Assembly (NCBI RefSeq): GCF_019320115.1
Contig: NC_089591.1
Location: forward strand, 18,888,502-18,952,501
Length of the DNA: 64,000 nucleotides
Direction: 5' to 3'
Source of the DNA: Miscanthus floridulus
Lineage: Eukaryota > Streptophyta > Magnoliopsida > Poales > Poaceae
A model generated the notes under the pieces. The model was not told the DNA's origin, searched no databases, and saw nothing but the letters and a program-made list of their open reading frames with translations. The position numbers and the translations under genes were made by a program. Within the stretch, counting starts at the first letter, position 1. Each line of letters opens with the position of its first letter. Positions 12,655-22,969 of this stretch are shown here, piece by piece.

Positions 12655-13213
12655 TGTGAAGCTTGCGAAGGATCTAACCCCGCCAGTCTAGACTGTCGAA
12701 CAGCCGAGGGCTGATCCCGGGGTGGAGGCAACGCTAATGGCTCCTGTCTCAGAGTCCTTGAGTGCTCAGTAGCCAGAGGAAGAGTCAATCGCCGCTGCTG
12801 GCAGACTTGGTGATGACAAACGGGTGGCGTTGACAATGGATGGGTCGGTGGTAGTGCCCGAGGCAACGGTGGGAACCATCGGGTCTTCGGGAGCAGAGGC
12901 TGGAGTTGCCGACGATACACCGGAGTCTGGGGCAGCGAAGCTGGTGGCATCCAAGGAGCAAACTGACACCCCCTGAGGCATTGCAGGGCATGGTCAGACC
13001 CAATGTCCTGGACCAAGGACTCCCCTGATGGTGCCTCAAGCTACGGTGGAAGAGGACGAGGTGGATGATATCGAGCGTGCTGAACCTCGACCCAATCTAT
13101 CCAAATCCTCATACAAGCGTGGCGATGAGGTGGTGGTTATCGAGGAGGAAGACACCACCTAGGAGATGAGGAGATTGAAGACCGCCCTTGCCAGAGTGAT
13201 GAAACAAATCAAG

Positions 13214-13288
13214 GTCAATACTACATCTGCAATGCTCAGTCTATGATGTTGGAAATCGAAGTTTGTCATTATCATTGTGCATTTATAG
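13214..13288 (+). other. Predicted intron 3 of the antisense gene in C
   Basis: Donor GTCAAT (weak), acceptor CATTTATAG; 75 bp. It separates LARVMKQIK from the coiled-coil exon. Confidence 0.5.
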
Positions 13289-13598
13289 GGGATAACTCGT
13301 ACTGTCGAGCAGCGGCACCAGCTGATAAATAGGATGGAGCCCCTCGCCGAGGAGAACAAAAAACTCAAAGAGGCGATGAACCTTATGGAGAGAAACATCT
13401 AGAAGGCCTAGCACTGGGTGAGACCTTGCTGAGTCCAACGTGTGGGACCTAGAATACCAGAAGGGGGTCCTATCCAAGCAGCTGGCGGCTACATCTGAGT
13501 AGCTGTGGTGCAAGTCCGAAGAGCTAGCGAGTGCCTCCATGCAACTGGAATAGAAATCCGAGTAGCTCAGAAGTGTATCCGAGCATAAAGCAAGTACG

Positions 13599-13667
13599 GT
13601 ATATCAGGCGAATGTGCTTTGTATTGCTGAACAGCCATAGTTTTTGTGATGACTATTGTGCTTGTAG
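13599..13667 (+). other. Predicted intron 4 of the antisense gene in C
   Basis: Donor GTATAT, acceptor GTGCTTGTAG; 69 bp. Confidence 0.6.
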
Positions 13668-13776
13668 AGCAAGACGTGGAGCTCGGTCGGCTATGCACCA
13701 GGCCCTCGAACAACTCTGAGAGGAGAAGGCGAAGGAGACAAGGACGAGCAGACAAACTGGCTGAGGAACTGAACTG

Positions 13777-13847
13777 GTGAGTACTTCCTGGTAGGAGTTA
13801 CTGCTGAAGTAGTTTCCTTGCTTGATGGAACCTTGTAATGCTTGTAG
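13777..13847 (+). other. Predicted intron 5 of the antisense gene in C
   Basis: Donor GTGAGT, acceptor ATGCTTGTAG; 71 bp. The final exon runs from 13848 to the TGA at 14266-14268. Confidence 0.65.
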
Positions 13848-14437
13848 ACTACCGTCAGAGGGTCAAGGCGTAGTTCAATGTGCTAGAGCAGGATGCCCAG
13901 CCCCAGAGGGACAAGTTTGATGTCCATAGTTGTTGGAGTCAAACTAGTGCTCGACTGCAGTCGACCTGGAGGTGGCTCCTCAGCCCGACAGTAGGCCACC
14001 GTGCCCGAACATCATCATCGAAAGGTGCAAGACGGCATGGGAGAGCTTCAACCGCGATGCTATTGTTACTGCCATTACTCATGCCCTTGCGATGGTTTGG
14101 TCCCACTATCAATCCATTGACCTTCAGGCGATAGGGGCTGGATTCGCCAAAGGGATGGGCGAAGCGGAGACCCAGCAGCTGGAGGATGGGGTGGAGGACG
14201 CAGTGAAAAAGCTGGCCGGCAACATCGACCTGTTTGGTGAGACGGATGGCGATGGCAAAGCTCGGTGATCTGCTTGGAGATTATCATCTATAACATCTGG
14301 ACAGTGTAGTTAGAATGCGTGAAAGTGCAAAAAACATTTATGTATGCATATAAATGTTATAAGGTGCATGTGTATGTAGTTTGCTGGTATTTTGGTGAAA
14401 AAATCTTCGTAGTTTTAACCGTAACACAATTATACAT

Positions 14438-14975
14438 AGTATAAGTAGCATCCAAGCAGTTAGTTCACTACTGAACCCTATGGCCTTAGCTAGCCCATAG
14501 TCCATAACATCGAGCACTGAAGCCCATGCACTGTGTAGGAGGAATAGGCTGGGACCAAGGAACCAGTAGCCGACCACCCATAACAGCAGAGCGTGAAGCC
14601 CGTGGCACAGTGTAGGGAGAGATCGGAGACTAGGTCTTCTCTAGAGAGAGTAGAACAAAATGTGTGCTGCTTCAGGCGGCTATCAAAATAACTTGGAGAT
14701 AAACGTAGTATAAGTAGCATCCGAGCAGTTAGTTCTTTACTGAGCTCTCGGCCTTGGCTAGCCCATAGTCCATAACATCGAGTGCGGAGCCCAGTGCACA
14801 TGTAGGATGAATAGGCATGACCAAGGAACCACAGCCGACCACCCGTAATGCAAGAGCACGAATCCCGTGGCATGTGTAGGGAGAGATCAGAGACTAGGGT
14901 CTTCTCCAAAGAGAACAGAACATAACGTATGTTGCTCGCTGATCGGTGAAATATCTTGGAGATTTGGAGCAAAGT
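14438..14975 (-). repeat. Two 269-bp tandem units in the 3' region of C
   Basis: agtataagtagcatcc starts at 14438 and again at 14707. The two units stay alignable (tagcccatagtccataacatcg, gccgaccaccc, gggagagatc, agactag) and end near the start of the short-period array. Several ORFs here are by-products of the repeat. Confidence 0.8.
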
Positions 14976-15233
14976 GTTCAGGCGATTTGGAGAAACATGT
15001 TTGGCAAAATATGTTGGTGATTTGGAGAAAACCTATTCGGCGATTTGGAGAAAACTGTGTTCGGTGATTTGGAGAAATCGTGTACAGTGATTTGGAGAAA
15101 ACGTGTTCAGCGATTTGGAGAAAACATGTTCGGCGATTTGGAGAAAAACCATTCAGAGAAATACATTGGCGATTTGGAGAAAATGTGTTCGGCAATTTGG
15201 AGAATTCTGTTTGGCGAAATACATTAGCGATTC
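14945..15233 (-). repeat. Minisatellite, about 23-bp period, ten units
   Basis: Ten degenerate units of the type gatttggagaaaacgtgttc (usually 22-24 bp, two longer) lie in a row just downstream of the pol stop of C. Related motifs (tttctccaa in element sense) sit at the same place in D (24645-24780). Open frames through the array only reflect a repeat length near a multiple of three. Confidence 0.85.
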
Positions 15234-15333
15234 CGTATTGGAGTTCACTGTGGAGTAGCTTAGAACTCAGTGATCGTAAGTGGAGATTAAACCGCAATGG
15301 AGAAAAATGAAGACAAATTATGGAGACCAAAAC

Positions 15334-15339
15334 TTTATT
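15334..15339 (-). terminator. AATAAA after the pol stop of C
   Basis: AATAAA on the minus strand, 34 nt past the pol stop codon (15374-15376). It has counterparts in D (24639) and K (61964). A polyadenylation role is inferred. Confidence 0.5.
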
Positions 15340-15373
15340 CATCATAAAGTGGAGAGTACATATCTAGAGCGTT

Positions 15374-16690
15374 TTAGGGATAGAAACATATGAGGTGCTC
15401 GATGTGCCATGAGTTGGGAACATCGATTTCGTCTAAGTCACATAGGCGATAAGACCCTGGTCGGGTAACCTCTTTGATGACATAAGGCCCTTCCTAGGGG
15501 GAGGAGAGCTTGTGCATCCCTTCGTTTTTTGTTTCCTACGGAGAATGAGGTCACCAACAGCAAATGAACGACCTTTGATGTTGTGGTTGTAGTACGTCAA
15601 CAAGCCTTCTAGATACTTGGCTATGTAGACGCAAGTAATTAGGTGTTCTTCCTTTGCCCTGTCAACGTCCTCTATCCAAACAGCTGCGGCTTGCTCTTCA
15701 TCATAATTTTCCACCCTATGTGCTCGGAAGGCAATATCCACTGGTAGTATGGCTTCTGAGCCATAGACCAAGAAATATGGAGACACACCGGTGTTGCGAC
15801 TAGCTTGAGTGCGTAGTCCCCAGACTACAGCTAGTAGCTCCTTGAGCCATCTACCTCGATGCTTTTCTTCTTTCTAATATAGCCTCTTTTTGAGGGCATC
15901 AAGGATCATGTTGTTCACCCGTTCGACCTAGCCATTGGCTCTAGGATGGGCAACATAGACATATTTGACGGAGATGCACTGGTCTTCGTAGAAGTCCCAA
16001 AAGTGATGGCTAGTAAACTGTAGTTCTAAGGTCAGTGATGATGCTAGTTTGGGAGACCGATATCTGTGGATGATATCTTCAAAGAGCTCGACTGCTTTCT
16101 TTGTAGTAGCCGAGATGAGTGGTTTATACTCGATCCACTTGGAGAACTTGTTGATGGCGACATATACGTACTGGCAACCACCTGGCGCTGGCTTGAAAGG
16201 CCCAATCATATCTAGTCCCCAGCATGCGAAGGGCCAAGAAGCTAGGGATGGTCTGCAGCTCTTGTGCCGGCACGTGTATTTGCTTGGCGAAAAATTGGCA
16301 TCCTTCACAACATCGGACGAGGTCTTCTGCATCAGAGATGGCTGTGGGCCAGTAAAAACTAGCTCAGGAAAGCTTTGTCGACTAGGTTTCTCGAGGCCGC
16401 ATGATTGCCACTAGGAACCAGAGTGAATTTCGAGAAGTAGCTTCACTCCTTCTTAGGTGATGCATTTTTGCAGTATCCCTTCCTTGGCACTTTTTCCTCA
16501 TCAAGTTGCCATCCACCAGCACTGTAATGCTTGCTTCGACGGATTAGGCATGTTCGGTTTTAGTCTAATCGGTGGGTACTTTGGCGCTAGAGAGGTACTT
16601 GATGAACTGTTCCCTCCAATCGGCTGGCCGGCAAAGGTACCATAAGTACCAGCTGCTCAGTAGGGAGAACCTCCTGAATTTCCTTATCTT
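15374..16690 (-). pseudogene. Integrase of element C
   Basis: Minus-strand integrase. Its zinc-binding end is decayed. The catalytic core reads WPFACWGLDMIGPFKPAPGG (first Asp) then VAINKFSKWIEYKPL near 16150-16230; the second Asp region is damaged (SSLTLELQFTS). It continues SVKYVYVAHPRANG to about 15930. The C-terminal part at 15433-15786 reads SPYFLVYGSEAILPVDIAFR then YYNHNIKGRSFAVGDLILRR. A frameshift at about 15500 puts the end (NSWHIEHL, then a TAA at 15374-15376) in another frame. The domain would insert element cDNA into the chromosome. It follows the second RNase H domain, as in other Tat-type elements. Non-functional. Confidence 0.88.
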
Positions 16691-17640
16691 CCTTAATAGA
16701 TGGCGCCAGAAGATCTTGAACGAAAACTCTCGATGGAATCGCGGACATGAGAGGAGCCTAACTTGGATAGGTGATCGACGAGCTGATTTTGATCGCATAC
16801 CATGTGGTGGTACTCGATACCGTAGAACTTCCCTTCAAGCTTCCTGATTTTGGCGCAATATGCATCCATCTTCTCGCTAGAGCAGGACCAGTCTTTGTTG
16901 AGCTGGTTGATGACTAGTGCAGAGTCTCTGTATGCCATGAGGCGCTTGACACCGAGCTCAATGGCTATACGAAGTCCTGTGGAGACATGCTTCATATTTG
17001 GCGGCATTGTTGGAGGGCGAAAAGTGTATTTGGAGAACGTATCAGAGCTTATCCTTGGTCGGCGTAATGAACAAAATGCCTGCACTAGCACCATTGATGT
17101 TAAGGGCACCATTGAAATACATCACCTAGTGCTCAGGGCATGTGGCGGCAATGGGCTCTTGAATCTCAGTCCACTCAGCGATGAAATCAACAAGCTCCTG
17201 AGACTTGATGGTAGGCCTACTTCTGAATTCAATGGAGTAAGTGCTGAGCTTAATAGCCCACTTGATGATACAGCTATTGGCCTCTTTGTTGCAGAGAATG
17301 TCCCATAGAGGAAACTCGGTGACCATGGTGATCTTGTAATACTTGAAGTAGTGGCAGAGCTTGCGCGACATAATCAAGATGGCGTATAGCAACTTTTGGA
17401 CCTGAGGATAATGAGTCTTGGGCTAGTTAAGAACCTCACTGATGAAATATATTAGATGTTGCACCTTATAGGCATGCTCAACCTCCTCGCGTTCAACCAC
17501 AATGGCTATGCTGACGACATGAGAAGTAGCGGAGATGTAGATCAGGAGAGTTTCGTCTGGCCGTGGCACTGTCATGATTGGAGGCTTTGTTAGGAACAAC
17601 TTAAGCTGCTCAAAGGCTGTGTCTGCCTCCTTCAACTAGG
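16691..17640 (-). pseudogene. RNase H and second (archaeal-type) RNase H of element C
   Basis: From 17635 downward the minus strand reads KEADTAFEQLKLFLTKPPIM (connection/RNase H start), then LIYISATSHVVSIAIVVERE, and after a stop HYPQVQKLLYAILIMSRKL. A second RNase H-like domain follows at 16693-17112, with STGLRIAIELGVKRLMAYRD, SALVINQLNKDW and DQNQLVDHLSKLG. Two RNase H-type domains in tandem are a hallmark of the Tat lineage (family knowledge: the second is called aRH). The first acidic residues of the second domain are lost in a frameshifted stretch. Not functional. Confidence 0.85.
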
Positions 17641-18580
17641 AAAAGCGCTCAGAGGCCTTGAGGAGTTTGAAGAACGGTAGCCCTTTTTCACCGAGGCACG
17701 ATATGAAGCGGCTTAAGGCAGCCATGCAGCCTGTAAGCTTCTATATATCCTTGATGCATGTTGGCATTTTATATTGGTGATGGCGGAAACCTTGTCAGGG
17801 TTGGGCTCAATGCCTCGTGCGCTGACGATGTAGCCTAGGAGTATACCGGATGGAACTCCAAAGATGCACTTTGAAGGGTTCAGCTTCCATCGGTACCTTT
17901 TAAGGTTGGCGAACATTTCTTTGAGGTTGGCGATAAGATCATTGATGGTCGTGGACTTGACGACCACATCATCAATGTAAGCTTCGACATTGCGGCCGAT
18001 TTGTTGATCGAGGCACATCTAGATAGCCCTTCGATAAGTCGCCCTGGCATTCTTGAGTCTAAAGGACATGGTGGTGTAGCAGTATGCATCGAAGGGCGTG
18101 ATGAACAACATCTTGTTCTAGTCTTCTTCCTTGAGGGAGATCTGGTGATAGCCAGAGTAACAATTGAGGAAGGAGAGCAGTTTATAGCTAGCGGTGGAGT
18201 CTACAACCTCATCTATTCAAGGCAGATCGAAGGGGTCTTTAGGGCAGTGTTTGTTAAGATCAGTGTAATCAACGCACATTCTCCATTCTTTATTCTTTTT
18301 TCAAACAAGAACAGGGTTTGCTAACCATTCAGGATGATACACTTCTTTTATGAATCCGGCAGCTAAGAGCCATTTTATTTCTACTCTAATAGCCTCCTTC
18401 TTGTCTGGCATGAATCGACAGAGTTTCTGCTTGATCAGTTTGGCGGTCGGTGAGACATTCAAGGAGTGTTTGATCTTCTTCCATGGTACCCTCGGCATGT
18501 TTGTAGGTTTCCAAACAAACACGTCGGTGTTGGCACGTAGGAAGGAGATGAGCGCACTTTCCTATTTGGGGTCAAGGTGA
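17641..18580 (-). pseudogene. Reverse transcriptase of element C
   Basis: The minus strand begins with WKPTNMPRVPWKKIKHSLNV near 18500, continues EAIRVEIKWLLAAGFIKEVY, and meets an in-frame TGA before KKNKEWR. The finger/palm region is readable down to AYIDDVVVKST, with the catalytic YIDD intact at about 17968-17979, then WKLNPSKCIFGVPSGILLGY. It would copy element RNA into DNA. Stops and a frame change near the thumb disable it. Compared with K, the active site here is intact while that of K is not. Confidence 0.88.
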
Positions 18581-19213
18581 GCCCCAATCTTCATAGTTTT
18601 GGAGGGGTCGTCGAGGCTGAGGCCGACCTCCTTTATTTCCTTGGACTTAGTGGAGGCATGAGGAGGCTCTAGCTCTGGGATCTCCATGTCGTCGGTGGGC
18701 ACCATCTTGGCTTTAGTAACCACACTATCCATTTGGATGGAGAGGTCGGTGGCTTCGGCGAGGGCGAGACTCTCTGTCTCATAGGTGTAGGCAATGGAGA
18801 GGTTGGCCCACAAGGCCATAACTCCTATAGGTGAAGGCATCTTCAGCACTAGATACGTGTAGTGCGGTACAACCATGTACTTGGCCAGAGCTGGCCGACC
18901 AAGTATGGTGTGGTAGGCGGTGTTGAAGTCGGCGACGTAGATGTTGATGTGCTCGATGTGGTAGTTGCTTGCCATGCCAAACTATACAGGTAGGGTGATC
19001 TCTCCAAGTGGTTTGGATGCCCTGCCAGGTACCACACCCTAGAAGGAGTCTGAGGGTGTGAGATCTGTCATTCCCGAGGCCCAACTCCTTTAGGGCTTCA
19101 GCGCAGAGGAGATTCAGAGCACTCCCACTATCAACGAGCACTTTTCTGAAAAGCACCTTCTGGATAGTTGCGTCGAGGACAAGGGGGAAACACCCTATGT
19201 AGGGGATGTCCAC
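18581..19213 (-). pseudogene. Aspartic protease and linker of element C
   Basis: The minus strand reads IPYIGCFPLVLDATIQKVLF followed by KVLVDSGSALNLLCAEALKE, with the catalytic DSG at about 19124-19132. A frame shift follows. The downstream flap/linker part (18562-18975) reads HINIYVADFNTAYHTILGRP then MVVPHYTYLVLKMPSPIGV, the usual protease-to-RT bridge of Tat-type polyproteins. It would cut Gag-Pol into its parts. Decayed. Confidence 0.82.
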
Positions 19214-21719
19214 CCACTAGTTGGCCATGCTAAGGTGATGAGGACCTCGGACCATGGGTGATAGTTGGGGTTAGCGGTAGCGTCTTTCATAGTGACAGCG
19301 AGCACCCGTCGGGCGGCGTGCTTCCGTTCTCTTCTGCTCTCGGTGGAGGCAAGGCCCCCGAATATGGTGGTGACCACCTTGTTGTGGTCCTGGAAGGCAT
19401 TGTCATTACCCTCGGGTGGTCGGTGGTCTTTGGCTCCATCGTTGGTGTCGTTGTCCAGCTTTTTGTCCTTGAACTCCTTAGCCAAGCTGAGGCAGTTCTT
19501 CATCTTATGTTTGGCGTTCTTGTGGAGAGGGCATGAGCCATTGGGGATCTTCTTGTATTGCTCATCATAGTTGCACTTGGCGCTGAGGTTCATTGACGAC
19601 GGTGATGATGTGGTCTAGGCCAGGCGGTGGTGATTTTGGCCAGACTTGGGTCCTTCAGGCCGATCACGGCTACTATCACGATGGTAACTATGGTCAGTCG
19701 TAGCGATGGTCATTGTGGTGTCAATCATCGAGGCGGATCATCATAGCAGCGTGTTGGGCGATGAGTGCCTCGCATCCTCATTGAAGCGCACCTTGGCTTC
19801 CTCGGCATCGGCATACTGGTTGGCGGTCGTGATCATCTCAGCCAATCCCTATGGGTGGCTTGCAGGTTGAACTTGGAGTGAAGCTCACGATGGTGGAGTC
19901 CTCGGATGAAGGCGGTGATGACCTCAGCTTCCGTGATGTTGGGAATATAATTCCTCATCTCGGAAAAAGCACCGAATGTAGCTATGGAGGAGCTCAGGAC
20001 GGCTTCTAGTTGATGTGGTTTAGATCATGCTTGGTGCCCGGCCGAGTACATGTAGCCATGTAATTATCAATGAAGACTTTTTTTAGCTCTTCCTAGATTC
20101 TAATGGAGTCTAGGGCAAGGCCTATAAACTAGCTCATGGCAGCTGGCGTGAGCATGATAGGAAGATAGTTTGCCATGACACTGGTGTCTCCTCCAACTGG
20201 CTGTGGACAACAGTGGCGTAAGCTTGTAGCCACTGTGTTAGATTCATCCTTCCTTCATAGGGCTCGACCCCAGGTGATTTTAAAACCATGGGGCCACTGA
20301 AGTGTTCAGAGCTGCCCTCAGTGAATGCTAGGGGCCCTTCGGGGTTGTTCGGTGCCATCATCTATAGCATTGCTGGTAGTGAGTAGCTCGAGAGCTGAGT
20401 CTGGGTTATCACTACTCTTGCTCATACTCATGGTGGCGACGTACTTCTTCTTTATGGCGGCCGAAATGGCGTTCATTGATACTGTCGTCGTGCATCTTAG
20501 AGATTGTTGAGGTGCACTCGGATGTCTTGGTCGACCTCCTGATTGGGTTGGTGGCGATGCTTAATGCGGTTGCCCTTAGCTCTACCCTGGAGGGGTTGCC
20601 TATTGTCGTGGTGCTGGTCTGTGAAGCAACTTGGGCGGCAATCGGATCTTGTGGTGACTGATCGGTGAATCGAGGTTGTGGAGTAAGGTCTCTGATCCTG
20701 GCGGATCTCATTGACTAGGCAATGCACCGCTTTAAGCATTATGGCAACCTTGGCGACCTCTGGTGTCTGTAGGAGCCAGGCGAGCTCATTGGTAGCCACG
20801 GCCAGGTTGGTGCTTGGGGTCTTATAGACATCGTGTCCATCAACATGGACAAACTCTTTGTTGAGGTTGTGTTGGTGTGGTCTTCCTTATGAGTCAAGCT
20901 GCTGCTCGGCCCTTGCAAGGACAATCTTGTTTGCTCAGGGCTACGCACAGTTGATGTTCTAGTTCTCATGAGCGGCACGTTCCTCCTTGGTTTTGCCATT
21001 CCAAAGGGGACTGTCGACGCTGACATTGAAGATTGCACTGCCATAGAATAGAGGGGGAAGAAGTAGTTCGATGGTCGTTTTGGCGACGGTCTCCATAGAG
21101 CCCTGGGACTCAGAGTCTGGATTCTCCTCCAGGATGGTCTAGAGGGACGCTTTGGAGCATCGACCGACATGGAGCATGTTGATGGCTGGCAGAGGCTGGT
21201 CAGCGATATGGTCAGTGGGAGAATGGACATCTCCAACCTAGTCAGCGAATCTGCCCCTTAGGGCATCTTGGTAAGCTGCGGTGGCATTGATGAACCCGAA
21301 GGGTAGGGCTATAACCCATAGAGTTTCTTGAGCAGCCTCCGATAGATCTGGATCGAAGGGTGGTCGGCGCTAAACTAGAGTGTCTAGGGCCGATTCGGCG
21401 ATGGAGAGGCAATCGATGAGCTTCAGACCAACCCGATTGATGGATGCGATCAGATTGTCATTATTGATCTGCCTCCTTTGGTAGCGAGGAAGCGGACGAC
21501 GAGTCGTCGATGAAGGCGACCTCGGAGGTGGTTTCGAGAATAGATCTATAGTCGTAGGTGCGGGGGTGATTGGCATAGAATTGATCTGCACCAGCTTGAG
21601 GAGCTCTCTGACTCCATATGCATTGATGATCCACTGAGATCGATTTGACCATGAAGATCTAGCTGGGCTAGTGGGCAGGATGAAGAGCCTAGTGGAAAAA
21701 GCCATCTTGTTCGATAAGG
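19214..21719 (-). pseudogene. gag of element C
   Basis: The gag frame starts near ATG 21717-21719 on the minus strand (MAFSTRLFILPTSPARSSW, then WIINAYGVRELLKLVQ), shortly after the primer site. A capsid-like part follows near 20130-20360 (PYEGRMNLTQWLQAYATVVH), then a region full of stops. Near 19500-19560 a zinc-knuckle-like CPLHKNAKHKMKNC remains, comparable to LHPKSNHTMENC in K. Gag forms the particle shell and packages RNA. Many stops (mostly TAG) and frame changes make this a relic. Confidence 0.75.
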
Positions 21720-21733
21720 AAACAACATGCACA

Positions 21734-21751
21734 CCCCTACCTGGTGCACCA
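21734..21751 (-). other. Primer-binding site of element C
   Basis: On the minus strand TGGTGCACCAGGTAGGGG begins 2 nt inside the 5' LTR edge. K has TGGCACATGCCAGGTAGG at 55264. Same primer type; I do not assign the tRNA. Confidence 0.75.
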
Positions 21752-21753
21752 AC

Positions 21754-22230
21754 TATCTATAGAATATAGTCGGTAGTCCTCCTAGGGGTATCCCACGAAG
21801 GTAGATTGATCAGCAAGAGAAGCGTGTGATCAAGAATAAGAAGGCAATAGAGACACACGAGTTAGACAGGTTTAGGCCGTCAGTATGACGTAATACCCCA
21901 CTCATATGGTCTGTTGGTTTGTATTAGCTATCGTATGATATTGCGTGTGCTTTGGAGGGGTTCCCTGCCTACCTTATATAGTCTGGGGGGCAGGGTTACA
22001 AGTTGGTTAGATCTAAGAGATAACCAAAAAGTAATAACAGATTACATGAATCTTAGGATCATTCATATCCTAACAGATCTCATAGTATCTTCAGGATATC
22101 TTCCCGGTGTCTTGTGAGAGGCGCTGAGCAGAGTCATGCCCTGCAATGCTTCGTCTTGTGGGCTGGGCCGACCCTAGGGGCATAGCCCATGTGGTCTGCA
22201 ATGGGTATCCTGAGATCATACCCCCCCCTA
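21754..22230 (-). mobile_element. 5' LTR of element C
   Basis: 477 bp; its outer end is CCCCCCCCTA on the plus strand (TG mutated to TA) against the cttgg duplication. ttatata at 21974-21980 gives TATATAA on the minus strand, a likely promoter core. It matches 9502-9961. Confidence 0.9.
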
Positions 22231-22235
22231 CTTGG
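22231..22235. repeat. Target-site duplication cttgg, right of element C
   Basis: Matches 9497-9501. The A LTR continues immediately after it. Confidence 0.88.
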
Positions 22236-22969
22236 CTATGAAGAACATGGAATTACTACACTGGCTATGGTTATTATTGTTATGCTACTAAATGATATAC
22301 CACATGTTTGGCACAGGTTAGTTGCTAATCTAGAGATGAATAGCTATAATTAACTTAATGACTAAATTATAAATGTATAACTAAATTAGTTCCTTTTTTT
22401 GCAAAATGTTGTCAAGCTGGCTCCACTTATAAAGCCTTGCATAATCCTTGGAGTCACTTTATTTTTGGTTTATGATGGGTAAGTCTAGATGAGTACCTTC
22501 TTGTACTCATGGTTTATTTCTCATTGTTGCAGATAATACAATGTATCATGACTACTGTAAGAACTGCTTCTGTCCCGCCGTGGATGAGGAGTAGGGCCCT
22601 GGGCAAGGCGTTTCTTGTTAATCCCTCTCTTATGCTTTTACGGAATTGAGATCATGAGCTAGCACCATATTTGAACAATGATGGAGATGTTGGTTTCAAA
22701 CTCTATTTGCTTCCGCTACTATTTTACCTAAACTTGGTTTGTAATAACTTTTAATCATATTCTAATGTATGGAACTATATTTGTGAACTTTATGTAACGT
22801 GTGACATGTATGTTGAATCATGTACGATCTTGGTTGTATGTTGGTTGAATCGAGATCCTTCGTGGTACTCGACGGACTACCGGGTTTATATGTGGTCAAG
22901 TATGACAATGCGACCGCTTGTGGGCTGCTATTGTACTTGTGCACTTATAAATTGGGCGGTTCTGCTATA
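22236..22969 (+). mobile_element. 3' LTR of element A, last segment
   Basis: It aligns with about 46813-47420 of the second A-type LTR (gaacatggaattactacac, then tgctactaaa), then runs a further 150 bp or so to GGGCGGTTCTGCTATA. I take that as the LTR end (CA mutated to TA), because the next base begins a Tat-type RNase H reading frame. Confidence 0.78.

Larger units (their letters stand above)
10961..14268 (+). pseudogene. Antisense accessory gene of element C (Transposase_28-like, six exons)
   Basis: The gene lies between pol and the 3' LTR but on the opposite strand. ATG at 10961 opens MAPKKGAMKPKKA. Exon 1 (to 11869) has PNTDEAIVFEDYF and, near 11250-11310, LCNLHPNTILHISVFIHFYE, which I recognise as the plant Transposase_28 ('putative gypsy type transposon') region. 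Exon 2 holds a basic KKRKTAA motif near 12162 (possible nuclear signal) and a Glu/Gln-rich stretch. Exon 3 is Ser/Pro/Glu-rich. Exon 4 has a coiled-coil stretch, EENKKLKEAMNLMERN. The last exon carries IIIERCKTAWESFNRDA, HALAMVWSHYQSIDLQ and NIDLFGE, all kept in D (25192-25614) and K (62529-63068). Five GT-AG introns of 69-82 bp separate the exons. Frameshifts in exon 1 and several TAG stops mark decay. The biochemical role is unknown; the name Transposase_28 reflects family membership, not shown activity. Confidence 0.72.
9502..22230 (-). mobile_element. Element C: nearly complete Tat-type Ty3/gypsy retrotransposon (12.7 kb)
   Basis: Two related LTRs (9502-9961 and 21754-22230), a primer site, gag, protease, RT, two RNase H domains, integrase, and then a 5.4-kb 3' region make a full element on the minus strand. 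The 5-bp duplication cttgg flanks it. Short LTRs of about 0.47 kb, an extra RNase H-like domain between RNase H and integrase, and an antisense gene between pol and the 3' LTR all point to the Tat lineage (known of the family). Each gene carries stops and frameshifts, so it cannot move by itself. It sits in the 3' LTR of element A and is therefore younger than A. Confidence 0.92.

Noticed and set aside
10961..14268. The antisense gene as an independent host gene
   Set aside because: It lies wholly inside the LTRs and target-site duplication of C and recurs at the same place in D and K, so it belongs to the element.
14945..15233. Regularly spaced short repeats resembling a CRISPR array
   Set aside because: Units abut or vary in length with no unique spacers of fixed size, and the setting is a plant retrotransposon. 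It is a minisatellite.
15045..15345. ORFs of 60-152 codons with repeated peptide units (RRFGE / SPNRR type)
   Set aside because: They exist on both strands and only reflect the minisatellite; no start or family support.
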